From positions 5,158,001 to 5,222,000 of the forward strand of contig NZ_CP071091.1 in the NCBI RefSeq assembly GCF_017301635.1: DNA of 64,000 bases, read 5' to 3'. The position numbers were made by a program, and so were the translations under genes. This stretch comes from Myxococcus landrumus (GTDB taxonomy: Bacteria > Myxococcota > Myxococcia > Myxococcales > Myxococcaceae). Below the pieces are notes generated by a model. It was not told the origin of the DNA, did no database searches, and saw nothing but the letters and a program-made list of their open reading frames with translations. This document shows positions 48,854-58,248 of this stretch, in pieces (the stretch's first letter is position 1; each line of letters starts with the position of its first letter).

Positions 48854-50605
48854 TCACGGCGTCGGAGGCACCACATCGGGGCGGCCGGGGCAGCCGTCGA
48901 TGAAGTCCTCGGGAGTCACACGGACGACACCATCCGCGGGGGACTTGATGCCCCCCACCGGATAGCGCACGGAGTCCACGCGGAAGGTGCGCACCATGGT
49001 GCGCGCGGTGGGGTCATCGGCCGGAACCATGGCCACGGACAGGGCCACGTTGTTGAAGCCCGCGCCCCGCGTCACGACCCCCGCGTCATCCGCGGCGGCG
49101 ATGGTGGGCGCCAGCAGCACGTTGTCCACGCGCACCGAGTAGCACTGGCGGCCCTGCTCATCCGGCGGGCCATCCGCCTCGAAGAGGTAGCGGTAGCCCT
49201 CCGCGGCCAGGCGCGAGGTGTCCACCTCCAACGGGCGGGTGTGCAGGCGCAGCTCCGCGCGGCTCGACAGCCCGTCGTTGTCCGGGTCCTCGTCCAGGTC
49301 ATTGCTCGCGCCCTGCGTGCCGCCGCGCCACTCGATGCCGTCGGGCACGCCGTCGCGGTCGCTGTCCGCCAGCGTGGAGTTGGTGCCGATGAACTGCTCG
49401 TCGCAGTCGAGCAACCCGTCGCAGTCGGAGTCCTGGTCCCTCAGGAGCGGAGGACAGCCCTTGTCCAGCCCGCCACCGTCGGGGTCGGCCACCTGCGTCG
49501 GGTTGAAGTCCACGCCGCGCTCGCGGAAGTAGACCTCCACGCCATCGCTGAAGCCGTCACCGTCGGTGTCCATCTTGTTCGGGTTGGTCCCCAACTGCGC
49601 CTCGCGCGCATCCGTCAGGCCGTCGCCATCCGTGTCGGCCGCGTCGAACGGGCTGCCCGGGGGCGAGGAGAAGTTCGTCGCCACCACTTCCTTCACGACG
49701 AAGGTGCGCCGCACCTGGCCGAAGGTGAAGTCCAGGAAGTTGATGGGCTCGTTGTTGCGGAAGTCGCGGAAGTTGCCGCCCCCCAGCGCCGCCATCTTCT
49801 CCAGCCGGTCCGCGTTCTGGTTGATGATGAGCAGCGGGCAGCCCGCGTCTCCCGACAAGTCGCAGATGGACGACACCGGCTGCGTGGGGTTGAAGACGTG
49901 CACGGTGTTGACGCGCACGTCCTCCACCAGGTCCCTCAACTGGCGGATGCGCACCACCGCGTCGCCCTGGAGCAGCTCGCTGTCCTGGTTCGACGTGGGC
50001 TTGCCGTCCGACAGGAAGAGCACCGAGTAGCGCGCCTGCGCCAGCGCCTCCGCGCCCCCGGGCTCCAGCCGGCTGCGCGCGATGTCCGAGTTGATGAGCG
50101 AGTAGATGTCCGACAGCGGCTTGACGAAGTCCGTCGAGTCCCGGTTCGGGGAGGTGTCGGGATTGCGGAAGGTGAGCAGCCGCTCGGTGAGGCCCCGCAT
50201 CGCGGCGTCGTCCAGGCTGGCCACCTGCACGAAGCCATCCTCCGGCGGGTTGCCCGGCTTCTGGGTGAGGAACGCCGTGGTGCTGCCGGCGAACAACGCC
50301 ACCGCCAGGTGCACCTCCGGGTCCTTCGGCAGGTTCTCAATCAACTGCACCAGCGCGGTGGCGCGGGTGCCGTCCGGGTCGCTGACACGCATGGACTGCG
50401 AGGCGTCCATCAGCACGACAATCTTGATGGGGCGCACCACCTCGTTGGAGCCGACCGAGCAGAAGCGGCCCTGCAACGAGATGGAGCGGTCCACGGGGAC
50501 TTCGACGTCCCGGCGCGGGTCATAGAGATACGAATCGGTGCAGGCCACCACCACCACCACGAGCGAGACCAGGAGCCCCGCCAGAACGCGACCAGCCACA
50601 CTCAC
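48854..50605 (-). CDS. vWA-domain lipoprotein with TSP3 calcium-binding repeats (paralogue 1)
   Basis: 583 residues from a GTG at 50605 with GGGAGGAT eight bases upstream; it overlaps the preceding gene in GTGA. Signal peptide with lipobox VVVACTD. The von Willebrand A domain (about 55-320) keeps the metal site in LMDASQSM. TSP3/EF-hand-like repeats follow (DTDGDGLTDAREAQLGTNP, DTDGDGFSDG, DSDCDGLLDCDE, DSDRDGVPDG). A C-terminal domain with GYRYLFEADG and QCYSVRVDNVLL is shared with the two paralogues at 50.6-52.6 and 54.1-55.7 kb. Probably a calcium-dependent adhesive or structural surface protein. Confidence 0.87.
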   Translation of the reverse strand: MSVAGRVLAGLLVSLVVVVVACTDSYLYDPRRDVEVPVDRSISLQGRFCSVGSNEVVRPIKIVVLMDASQSMRVSDPDGTRATALVQLIENLPKDPEVHLAVALFAGSTTAFLTQKPGNPPEDGFVQVASLDDAAMRGLTERLLTFRNPDTSPNRDSTDFVKPLSDIYSLINSDIARSRLEPGGAEALAQARYSVLFLSDGKPTSNQDSELLQGDAVVRIRQLRDLVEDVRVNTVHVFNPTQPVSSICDLSGDAGCPLLIINQNADRLEKMAALGGGNFRDFRNNEPINFLDFTFGQVRRTFVVKEVVATNFSSPPGSPFDAADTDGDGLTDAREAQLGTNPNKMDTDGDGFSDGVEVYFRERGVDFNPTQVADPDGGGLDKGCPPLLRDQDSDCDGLLDCDEQFIGTNSTLADSDRDGVPDGIEWRGGTQGASNDLDEDPDNDGLSSRAELRLHTRPLEVDTSRLAAEGYRYLFEADGPPDEQGRQCYSVRVDNVLLAPTIAAADDAGVVTRGAGFNNVALSVAMVPADDPTARTMVRTFRVDSVRYPVGGIKSPADGVVRVTPEDFIDGCPGRPDVVPPTP

Positions 50606-52593
50606 GGAACCAATCCTCCCTGTGAGCCCGCCGGCGGCGTCCCCACACAGCGGCCCTGATTCTCCCAGGGATTGCCCAGCTCCGTGGGCACCCTGAAGTT
50701 CTCGTTCGTCAACGTCAGCTCCGGCCCCACGGGGATGCGCACGCTGGGCGGCGCGTACTGCGCCCACGCACAGGCCGCCTGCCACACGCCGTAGTCCGTG
50801 GCCACGCCGCTCTCCGGCGCCTCCGCGAACCACAGCCGGAAGAGGTTGTGGCCCTGCTTGGACGCACCGGGCCGGTCCGGCGGCGTCACCATCTGCAGGT
50901 TCGACACGGTGTAGTCGTAGCAGATGCTGCCGTTGGGGCGGACCTCCGCGATGCGCGTCTCGTACTGGTAGCCGTTCTTCTCGAAGAAGGCCCGGTCGCG
51001 ACGCGTCGGGTCCGTGCCCGCGCGCAGCTCCACCTCGTCCGGCAGGCCATCTCCGTCCGTGTCCAGCCCGGCCACGGTGGGCGCCAGCGGGTCCAGCCCC
51101 CAGCGGGCCTCGATGCTGTCGGGGATGCCGTCACCATCGCTGTCGACGATGGTCTCGCGCGTGCGCAGGTACGCCTCCGCGAACTGCGACAAGCCATCAC
51201 CGTCCGTGTCGCGGCACGTGCAGCGCGGCGTCAGCGGAGAGTTCGGGTCACACCCGCGTGCATCCAGGTCGTCGGACGCCTTGAAGCCCTGGTCCGCGCG
51301 GCGCGACTCGAAGCCGTCGTCCAGGCAGTCGCGGTCGCTGTCGGCGATGAACGGATTCGTCTTCAGCGCGAACGAGCTGTCCACGTCATCCGGCACGCCG
51401 TCGCCGTCGCTGTCCACCACGCGCGACTCCAGCCCCGGCGCGGAGCTGAGCGACTCCACCATCAACGTCTTCATCACGTTGCGCGACGCGAAGGACGAGT
51501 AGTCCAGCGCGCCCAACCCCAGGTTGGAGATTTCGCGCGTGTCGTTGAACTCCTGGTACACGCCGTTGCCCAGCTCGGCGAAGCGCTTGAGCAGCCAGGA
51601 GGCAATCTTCTTCGCCGCCGCGGGGTACTCGGACTGAGGCACGCCCGGGTAGACACCGTAGATGTCCTGGCAGATGGGGCCGCAGGCGCGCACCGCCTCC
51701 TGATTGAAGAGCAGCACCGTGTGCATGCGCACGTCGCCCACGTTGTTCTGCTCCTTCAACTCCATCAACCGGCGCACGTAGCTGAACAACTGGTAGTTCT
51801 GGTTGCGGTCCGTGCCGACCTCGAAACCCTCAATCTGGTCCTCCGGGTCCGTGGCGTTGCAGAAGTCGGTGAGCGAGTCCCTCCACGTCAGGTCCGGGCT
51901 GTCGGGCGAGGCGTAGACGCTAAGGTTGTCGCTGGCCGAGCAGCGCGGATACGGCGTGCCGTCGGTGAGGAACACCACCACGTAGCGGGTGCGCGGCAGC
52001 AGCTCCGGGTTGGAGAGGGAGACCGCGTTGATGTCGCTGGCGATGAGGCTGTAGGCGTAGGACAGGGCGCCCTGGTAGTCGGTGCCCTTGCCCAGCTGGC
52101 TCTGCAGGCCGTCGATGTAGCTGTCGATGTTGGTGTCCGGCCGGGCGAAGCGGTTGCCCGTCGCCACCGGAGGCCAGACGTTGCGCACGTTGGTCTCGAA
52201 GGGGGCCACGGACACCTGCACGTTGCCGCCCCGCGCGTTGACCTCGCGGAACTGCGTCACCAGGCGCTTGAGCGCGCGCACTCGCGCGGGCTCCGTGACG
52301 CCTGGCGGGATGATGGCCTGCACCTCCGCGCGCTGGCAGAAGCCGCTGTCGCGCTGCGCGCCCGGCGGGTCGGAGATGCACATGCTGCCCGACTCGTCGA
52401 TGACCACCACCACCTTCACGGGGAAGCCGGAGGGGTTGGGCGGGCGCGTGCAGACGCGCCCCTGGAGCATCACCCGGTTGTCGACGTTGGACTGCTGCTC
52501 CGTCCGGGGCTCGAGCATCGAGTCGGTACAGGACAGCAGTCCCGTGGCCAGGAGGCCCGCCGCGAGCAGCGGGAAACGAACAAGGCGGCGCAT
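50602..52593 (-). CDS. vWA-domain lipoprotein with TSP3 calcium-binding repeats (paralogue 2)
   Basis: 663 residues from the ATG at 52593, with AGGAGG nine bases upstream. Lipobox GLLSCTD. The vWA metal site is intact (VIDESGSM). TSP3-type repeats follow (DSDGDGVPDDVDSSFALKTN, DSDRDCLDDGFE, DTDGDGLSQFAEAYLRT, DSDGDGIPDSIEARWGLDP, DTDGDGLPDEVELRAGTDP). The C-terminal domain has GYQYETRI and SICYDYTVSNLQM, the shared family mark. It lies 33 bp after the TSP3 protein gene with the MYXO-CTERM-like tail and overlaps paralogue 1, so the genes form one operon. Confidence 0.87.
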   Translation of the reverse strand: MRRLVRFPLLAAGLLATGLLSCTDSMLEPRTEQQSNVDNRVMLQGRVCTRPPNPSGFPVKVVVVIDESGSMCISDPPGAQRDSGFCQRAEVQAIIPPGVTEPARVRALKRLVTQFREVNARGGNVQVSVAPFETNVRNVWPPVATGNRFARPDTNIDSYIDGLQSQLGKGTDYQGALSYAYSLIASDINAVSLSNPELLPRTRYVVVFLTDGTPYPRCSASDNLSVYASPDSPDLTWRDSLTDFCNATDPEDQIEGFEVGTDRNQNYQLFSYVRRLMELKEQNNVGDVRMHTVLLFNQEAVRACGPICQDIYGVYPGVPQSEYPAAAKKIASWLLKRFAELGNGVYQEFNDTREISNLGLGALDYSSFASRNVMKTLMVESLSSAPGLESRVVDSDGDGVPDDVDSSFALKTNPFIADSDRDCLDDGFESRRADQGFKASDDLDARGCDPNSPLTPRCTCRDTDGDGLSQFAEAYLRTRETIVDSDGDGIPDSIEARWGLDPLAPTVAGLDTDGDGLPDEVELRAGTDPTRRDRAFFEKNGYQYETRIAEVRPNGSICYDYTVSNLQMVTPPDRPGASKQGHNLFRLWFAEAPESGVATDYGVWQAACAWAQYAPPSVRIPVGPELTLTNENFRVPTELGNPWENQGRCVGTPPAGSQGGLVP

Positions 52594-52626
52594 AGGAAAC
52601 GACCTCCTGGCGAGAGACAACGAGGT

Positions 52627-53961
52627 TTACGGCTCGCGACGGCGGCGGCGCATCAGCACACCCAGGAGGGCGGCGCCGAGTGCCGTGATGCTGAAGCCGG
52701 CGGGCACGGAGGAGCAGTTGGGGCCATCGCCGTCACCCTTGCCCACCGTCAACACCAGGGTGGAGGTGGAGACGCGCTGGTCCGGGAAGACGCGGTCGGC
52801 GAAGGCCAGGCGGGCCTCCACGGTCAGCTCGTACGTGCCATCGGAATCCGGCACGAAGTGCGGAACGCTGCCGTCCACGTACGTGTATTGCCAGTCACGG
52901 CTGAGCGTCACCGCGCCCTGGGGATTCTCCACCACCGCGTTGGAACCCTCCGGACGCTTGCTCACCGTCCAGCGGTACTCCATGGCCGCGCCGTTGCGGT
53001 TGGCGAACAGCGGCGGACGCAGCCCGTCCCCCGCGTTGGCCAGCTTCGCCGTGCCACCGGCGCTCACCGTGAAGGGCGCCTTCGGGTCCAGGCACTTCTC
53101 CGGCTGCGTCGGGTCCACGACGAGGCAGTAGAGCCGGTCGCACGCGTCACCCAGGCCGTCGCGGTCATCGTCCGTCTGCTCGCGGTTCTTCACGTCGCGG
53201 CAGTTGTCCGCGTCGTTGAGGATGCCGTCGTCGTCGATGTCCACGTCGCACGCGTCACCCATGCCGTCGTTGTCCTTGTCGGACTGGTCGGTGTTGGAGA
53301 GCCCCGGGCAGTTGTCGCCGTTGTCGGAGATGTTGTCGCCGTCGGCGTCCACGCGGCACTGGGTGCCGTCGGTGGGCCGATCACTCTGGATGGGGTTGCG
53401 CCAGCGCGGGCAGGTGTCGGTGCCATCCAGCACGCCGTCGTTGTCATCGTCCGAGTCGCACACATCACCCGCGCCGTCCGCGTCCAGGTCGGACTGGTCG
53501 CGGTTGGGAATCAGCGGGCAGTTGTCCTGCGCGTTGAGGATGGAGTCGTTGTCCTGGTCCTCGTCGCAGTCGTCGCCCTTGCCGTCGCCGTCCGCGTCGC
53601 GCTGCGTGGAGTTGGAGAGCGTCGAGCAGTTGTCGCAGGCATTGCCCACGCCATCGCTGTCGCCGTCCGTCTGGTCACGGTTGGACGCGAACGGGCAGTT
53701 GTCCCGGTCGTCCGCGCGGCCGTCGCCGTCCGCGTCATCCGTGTACGCCAGCGTGTCGCCGTCATCCGTGTAGTTCACCCACACCGAACCGCCACATCCA
53801 CAGCCACCTCCACCGCCCTCCTCCTGGGGACGGCCACAAGAAACCCCGAGGCACTCCGGGTTGTCCGCGTTGGTGGTGGGATTCTGCGCCTGCGCGACAC
53901 CAGGGTTCACGACCAGGAATGCCCCGAGCATCAGCAGCGGAGCGACTCGAACGAGTGACAT
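52627..53961 (-). CDS. TSP3-repeat surface protein with MYXO-CTERM-like sorting tail
   Basis: 444 residues from the ATG at 53961, with AAGGAG seven bases upstream. The signal peptide is cleaved around GVAQAQ. A Gly/Cys patch (GGGGGCGCGG) is followed by about seven calcium-binding TSP3 repeats of the form DxDGDGxxDxxDNCP (about residues 65-270), then an Ig/PKD-like domain (GTAKLANAGDG, YRWTVSKRPEGS, TYELTVEARLAF). The tail PNCSSVPAG, a hydrophobic helix, then RRRRREP is the cysteine-TM-arginine pattern of MYXO-CTERM, cut by myxosortases and giving lipid-anchored display on the cell surface. It heads the transcription unit with the two vWA proteins. Confidence 0.9.
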   Translation of the reverse strand: MSLVRVAPLLMLGAFLVVNPGVAQAQNPTTNADNPECLGVSCGRPQEEGGGGGCGCGGSVWVNYTDDGDTLAYTDDADGDGRADDRDNCPFASNRDQTDGDSDGVGNACDNCSTLSNSTQRDADGDGKGDDCDEDQDNDSILNAQDNCPLIPNRDQSDLDADGAGDVCDSDDDNDGVLDGTDTCPRWRNPIQSDRPTDGTQCRVDADGDNISDNGDNCPGLSNTDQSDKDNDGMGDACDVDIDDDGILNDADNCRDVKNREQTDDDRDGLGDACDRLYCLVVDPTQPEKCLDPKAPFTVSAGGTAKLANAGDGLRPPLFANRNGAAMEYRWTVSKRPEGSNAVVENPQGAVTLSRDWQYTYVDGSVPHFVPDSDGTYELTVEARLAFADRVFPDQRVSTSTLVLTVGKGDGDGPNCSSVPAGFSITALGAALLGVLMRRRRREP

Positions 53962-54070
53962 GGTGACTCCTTTCAGCCCCGAGCCCTTAGCAAGAGACGA
54001 TCCGCACTTTGGCCTCACGTGAATCTCAGAAGTTTCAAGTGGTTGGCCAAGAGGAGAGAGGGATTGGACG

Positions 54071-54093
54071 GGGGAGTGTGGGGGGCACTCCCC
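54071..54093. terminator. Stable hairpin between the vWA paralogue 3 and TSP3 genes
   Basis: GGGGAGTG (54071-54078) pairs with CACTCCCC (54086-54093) around a 7-base loop; after a mismatch the stem can extend by GGAC/GTCC. It lies about 40 bp after the stop of the upstream - strand gene and 110 bp before the next start. A terminator or attenuator is likely; there is no U-tract. Confidence 0.45.
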
Positions 54094-54131
54094 AGTCCGA
54101 GCGGGGGGCGGGCCCCACACTCAGAGGTGGA

Positions 54132-55724
54132 TCACTTCCCGAGGATGAAGGCCTCGGGGTCGAGCGGAAGGATGCCGGAGGGGGTGCGGCCCTTCTCCTT
54201 GTCGTACTGGATGGGCTGGATGAGCAGCGAGCCGATGCCCGCGCCGCGCGGGTCATTGTCCCGACCCGCCTGGAGATACAGATACACCTCGTTGGTGCCC
54301 GCGCGGATGACCTCGCCCGGGATGAGCGGATGGGGACGCTCGCGCGTCGCGCCCAGCGAGACGTTCTCCACGCGCGTCGCGTAGCAGATGCGGCCATCGG
54401 CCGCGGCGGTCGTCTCCACCAGGTCATAGCCGTAGGCGCGCTCGCGATGGAAGTCGAGGTCCGCGCTCAGCGGGTCGCCGTGGGCCTCCACCTCCGCGAT
54501 GTTGGAGAGGCCATCCCGGTCCGAGTCGAGCAGGTCCTCCGGCACCAGCGGATTGGTCTGCGACAGCGCCTCCACCAGGTCCGGCAGCGTGTCGCCGTCG
54601 GTGTCTCCGATGCAGGGGTTGGTGCCCAGCACGCGCTCCTCGCAGGTGTTGAGGCGGTCCCCATCCTCGTCGAGCGCGATGTTGCAGCCGGTGATGACAT
54701 CCGGAACCAGCGGGTCCAGGCCCGCGCGGACCTCCAGCCCATCCATCAACCCGTCCTGGTCCGAGTCGAGCTGCCGGGGGTCGGTGCCCAGCGCGTCCTC
54801 GTCCACGTCCGGCAGGCCGTCACCGTCGCTGTCGACGAGCACCTGTCCTGCGCGCACCACCACGTTGCGGTTGAAGGCGAGGAAGCGCTTGAGCTTGAGG
54901 GTGTTCGTCCGCGCGGCATACTTCAAGCTGGTGAGGGTGGTGGACAGGCCCCGCCCGTCCGTCTCCAGGGGCTCGGTGCCACCGGCGTGGGCGATGGCGG
55001 CGGAGTGGTCGCGCGTCGCCGGGTCCACCGCCTCACCCCGGACGTAGATGGGCTGCACCACCACCTCGCCCGCGCCGAACTGCTGCGCCAGCGCCTTGAT
55101 TTCGCCGGTGACGGCGGTGAGCTCGCACTTGCTGCAGGCGACCTTGTCCTGCAGCGCGTTGCAGGCCCGGTCCAGGCCGATGTTGAAGGCCGGGTTGGCG
55201 CAGCTCGTGTCCTGGCTGCGGATGACCACGACGACCATGTATCGCGTGCGGGCGACCTCGCCGCGACACGACGTCTGCATGTCACCCGACAGCAGCGTCT
55301 TGGCCAGCCGCAGCGACGAGCGGACGCTGACGGGCCCCGTCTCTTGATACGTCGCGAAGCGAGGCAGCGCCGCCTGGAGGGTCTCCGCGTCGGAGAAGCC
55401 GCCGACGATGCCGGTGGCCACCGTGTGGTAGGCGACCAGGCCGAACTTCACGAACGGACCGGAGAAGCGGCTGGTGAGCGTGGACAGGCCATCCGTGGCG
55501 TAGCCCACGATTTCGGGCTCCACGCCCTGGCCGCCCTGAAACGCGAAGAGGACCTTGGTGGGAAACGCCTCGCCGCCCGCGCTGGGAACACAGACGGTGC
55601 CGGAGAAATTGGCGCGGTCCCCGCGATTGGCTCCCCGTCCATCAATGGAATAGAGCCCCGCGTCGGAGCAGGACAGGAGAAGAATCGGAAGCAGCGGCCA
55701 CGCGATGCGCGGAAGGGGGGCCAT
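54132..55724 (-). CDS. TSP3 lipoprotein with a vWA-like domain lacking its metal site (paralogue 3)
   Basis: 530 residues from MAPLPRIAWPLLPILLLSCSD at 55724; the SD is poor but the signal peptide and lipobox LLSC are clear. The layout follows the two vWA paralogues, but the metal-site strand reads VLFAFQGGQGVEPE where they have DxSxS. TSP3 repeats follow (DSDGDGLPDVDEDALGTDP, DSDQDGLMDGLEVRAGLDP, DTDGDTLPDLVEAL, DSDRDGLSNIAEVEAHGDP). The shared C-terminal domain has YGYDLVE and ICYATRVENVSL. It is probably structural and does not bind metal through the vWA domain. 170 bp and a hairpin separate it from the downstream operon. Confidence 0.84.
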   Translation of the reverse strand: MAPLPRIAWPLLPILLLSCSDAGLYSIDGRGANRGDRANFSGTVCVPSAGGEAFPTKVLFAFQGGQGVEPEIVGYATDGLSTLTSRFSGPFVKFGLVAYHTVATGIVGGFSDAETLQAALPRFATYQETGPVSVRSSLRLAKTLLSGDMQTSCRGEVARTRYMVVVVIRSQDTSCANPAFNIGLDRACNALQDKVACSKCELTAVTGEIKALAQQFGAGEVVVQPIYVRGEAVDPATRDHSAAIAHAGGTEPLETDGRGLSTTLTSLKYAARTNTLKLKRFLAFNRNVVVRAGQVLVDSDGDGLPDVDEDALGTDPRQLDSDQDGLMDGLEVRAGLDPLVPDVITGCNIALDEDGDRLNTCEERVLGTNPCIGDTDGDTLPDLVEALSQTNPLVPEDLLDSDRDGLSNIAEVEAHGDPLSADLDFHRERAYGYDLVETTAAADGRICYATRVENVSLGATRERPHPLIPGEVIRAGTNEVYLYLQAGRDNDPRGAGIGSLLIQPIQYDKEKGRTPSGILPLDPEAFILGK

Positions 55725-55863
55725 CCTCTGGATTGTAGACCGCAGCCACCCACGGCAACGCAAGTGACTGCCGCGCGTGAGACGCATTCTTCGGATTCCC
55801 GCACACACCGTTGGCCGCAATTTCGCCTCGCCATGGAACCGTGAATCACTGTGTCTGGATGCG

Positions 55864-55880
55864 TGCTCACAATGTGAGCA
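55864..55880. repeat. Perfect 17-bp palindrome at the end of the cytochrome gene
   Basis: TGCTCACA-A-TGTGAGCA, two 8-base arms with a one-base centre, spans the stop codon of the cytochrome gene (55867). It is about 140 bp upstream of the vWA paralogue 3 start. It looks like a dimeric-regulator operator or a compact hairpin after the stop codon. Confidence 0.5.
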
Positions 55881-58248
55881 GGAAGGCGAGCACATCGTCA
55901 CGCTCCTGAGGATGGAAGGCCCGTGCATCACCATGCGCGGGACCCGCGGTCTCCAACACGGACCTCAACGGGAAGCGCGTCTCCACCACCAGCCGCCCAT
56001 CCTTCACCCCGTAGCCCGCGGTGGCGCTCGTCAAGAGCGGCCACATGTCCCACGTCCCCACGAGGGACGGAGGCGCCGCGCCCACCACCAGGTCCTGCAG
56101 CTCCAGCCGCAAGGGCAGCGCCACCGGCGTCCCCACGTCGAGATACTGCCCTCGCGTCGCGGCGTCCTGGTCCAGCGTGTAGAGCGGCGCGGGGTGGCAC
56201 GACAGACAGCCGCCACGTCCCTCGAACAACGCGCGCCCCCGCGCCGGAGAGCCCACGCGCCCGTCCGGAAGTGTCACGGACTCCAGGGGCGCGCCATCGG
56301 GGCGCCGGTAGGGATTGGGCGGCGTGGCCATCAGCGACGTGTAGAGGGAGAGCGCCTCTATCTCCGAGGGCGACGGGTTCGGGTTGTGGAAGCGATTGCG
56401 TCCGCCCACGAAGCTCGCGGTCTCCGCGAGGTCGTGCTGGCTGGCCGGCGTGAAGAACGGCGGCGTGTCCCGGCTGCCCAGCACCGTGGGCGAGCGGTAG
56501 ATGCGATTGGGCCGCGTCTTCTCGTAGAAGACGCCGCCGGTGTGGCCCTCGATGTGGCAGCCGTCGCAGGTGATGCCCGTGCGTCCCAGGTCCGCGTAGT
56601 AGAGCACCTGCCCCAACCGCCGCTTCGCCTGCGCGCGCGAGGACACCACCGGCATCCGCCGCGTCACCACCGTCCGCCCCTTGCGCGCCTCGCGCACGTC
56701 CACCACCGCGATGTCGCGCGTGAAACGGTTGAGCACGTACAGCGTGTTCCCATTCTGGGACAGCACCAGCGAGCGCGGCCCCGAGTGCAGCTCCACGCCC
56801 GCACGTCCCTTGACGGAGAAGTCCTCCGGAGGGCGGATGCGCGGCATGGTGTCGGGCGGCATCAGCGCCACCTCGTGCAGCACCGCGCCGCGCGCCGCCG
56901 CGTCATCGGGAGACATCAGCGCCCGGGCGTCGAGCACCCTCACCCGCCCCAGGCCCACATCCGCCGCGTAGAGCAGCCCTCGCGCCTCATCGAGCGCCAG
57001 CCCCTCCGTGACGCCCGCGCCGAAGCCCCGGTGCCGCACGTAGTCGCCGCTCGCCGGGTCCACCACGGCCACGCCGCTGTTGTTGCTCACCTCCATGCGC
57101 TGGGGGTTGGGGCCCACGTTGGGTCCCAGGCTCGCCATGAAGAGCCGGCCCAGCTTCTCGCTGGCCAGGAGCGCGCGCGGCGCCTTGCCGCCCATCACCT
57201 GCGCGCGGAAGCGCTCCGTGTGGCCCCCGACGATGGGCACCCCCGGCCCTGGCACCACCGTGAAGACGCGCGCGCCGGTCTCCTGCCGCAGCAGCTCGAG
57301 CTGCCCCGTCTGGAGGCTGCCAACCGCCAGCACGTCCTTCCACCGGGCGAGCGCGCGGGGATTCGGGTCCACCGGGGTGCTCCAGCGCTCGTGGCCATCC
57401 TCGAGCTGGAGGGCCCGCACCGTGTCGCGCACCTGCTCCGCGACGAAGGCCACGCCCCGCGCGCCATCCACCTCCAGCCCGGAGGCACCCAAGGGCGCGG
57501 GGAGGATTCTGGGCGAGCCTGGCACCTGCGCATCCAGCGCGTAGACCCACAGCTCCGGCAGGAACCGATGCACCACGCCGAGGAAGGCCTGACCTCGCGC
57601 GTCCTTCCACGTCGCCAGCGCGGACGGGCCATCTCCCACCGGCAACACCTCCACGCGGCCGGACTCCAGCTCCACCGCGTACACCGTGTCCGTGGGCGGC
57701 GAGAGGACGAACACCCTGCGGCCATCCGGGGAAGCCACCATGCCCGTCAGGTCCGGGAAGGCCGCGTCATTCACCAGCGTGAGGGTGGCGCTCCCCTCAC
57801 ACGTCGCGCCCCTGTCCGACACCAGCCGCGCCTCCACCACCACCTGCGGCGAATCCTCTGGCAGCACCAACCCGGCGGGCAGCCGGGCGAAGGCATGGCG
57901 CGAGTCGACCACCGTCAGCGCCAGCTCCAGCGACAGCGGGGAACCCAGTGACAGACGCAACCCCGTCACCAGCCGCTCCCCTTGGATGGACAGCGGCTGA
58001 GCGGTCTCATTGCTCGTCAGCCGAGGCCCCACCGAGTCGAGCCTCGGCGCGGCGCTCGGGCCCGCCTGTGTCACTTGCGACTCGGGCGTCCCCGAGCGGG
58101 AGGCATCCCGGGTGCTCAGGCGATAGCCCACGACTCCGGCGGCGGTCCACAGCACCACGCCCACCGCCAGCAATCCCCATCTGCGCGCCGCGTTTGTCAC
58201 ATCCGTGTCCCGCGCTCTTCCGGCGTGTCGCTCGAGAGCTTCTCCCAT
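55867..58248 (-). CDS. Membrane-anchored propeller/dihaem cytochrome c protein
   Basis: 793 residues if started at the ATG at 58248; a GTG at 58200 just before the hydrophobic anchor (GLLAVGVVLWTAAGVVG) is equally possible. Residues of about 160-520 have YVTN-type blades (RVFVLSPPTDTVYAVELES, GNTLYVLNRFTRDIAVVD). The last third carries haem motifs CDGCH and CLSCH with intervening dihaem-peroxidase-like sequence (RSPTVLGSRDTPPFF). It is of the same plan as the lipoprotein at 28.1-30.1 kb. It probably works in periplasmic electron transfer or peroxide handling. It lies upstream of the vWA/TSP3 genes on the same strand. Confidence 0.85.
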   Translation of the reverse strand: MGEALERHAGRARDTDVTNAARRWGLLAVGVVLWTAAGVVGYRLSTRDASRSGTPESQVTQAGPSAAPRLDSVGPRLTSNETAQPLSIQGERLVTGLRLSLGSPLSLELALTVVDSRHAFARLPAGLVLPEDSPQVVVEARLVSDRGATCEGSATLTLVNDAAFPDLTGMVASPDGRRVFVLSPPTDTVYAVELESGRVEVLPVGDGPSALATWKDARGQAFLGVVHRFLPELWVYALDAQVPGSPRILPAPLGASGLEVDGARGVAFVAEQVRDTVRALQLEDGHERWSTPVDPNPRALARWKDVLAVGSLQTGQLELLRQETGARVFTVVPGPGVPIVGGHTERFRAQVMGGKAPRALLASEKLGRLFMASLGPNVGPNPQRMEVSNNSGVAVVDPASGDYVRHRGFGAGVTEGLALDEARGLLYAADVGLGRVRVLDARALMSPDDAAARGAVLHEVALMPPDTMPRIRPPEDFSVKGRAGVELHSGPRSLVLSQNGNTLYVLNRFTRDIAVVDVREARKGRTVVTRRMPVVSSRAQAKRRLGQVLYYADLGRTGITCDGCHIEGHTGGVFYEKTRPNRIYRSPTVLGSRDTPPFFTPASQHDLAETASFVGGRNRFHNPNPSPSEIEALSLYTSLMATPPNPYRRPDGAPLESVTLPDGRVGSPARGRALFEGRGGCLSCHPAPLYTLDQDAATRGQYLDVGTPVALPLRLELQDLVVGAAPPSLVGTWDMWPLLTSATAGYGVKDGRLVVETRFPLRSVLETAGPAHGDARAFHPQERDDVLAFLLTL

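Noticed and set aside
52650..53760. Regular short repeats resembling a CRISPR or satellite array
   Set aside because: They are coding repeats for calcium-binding TSP3 motifs, vary in length and sequence, and stay in frame with the gene.
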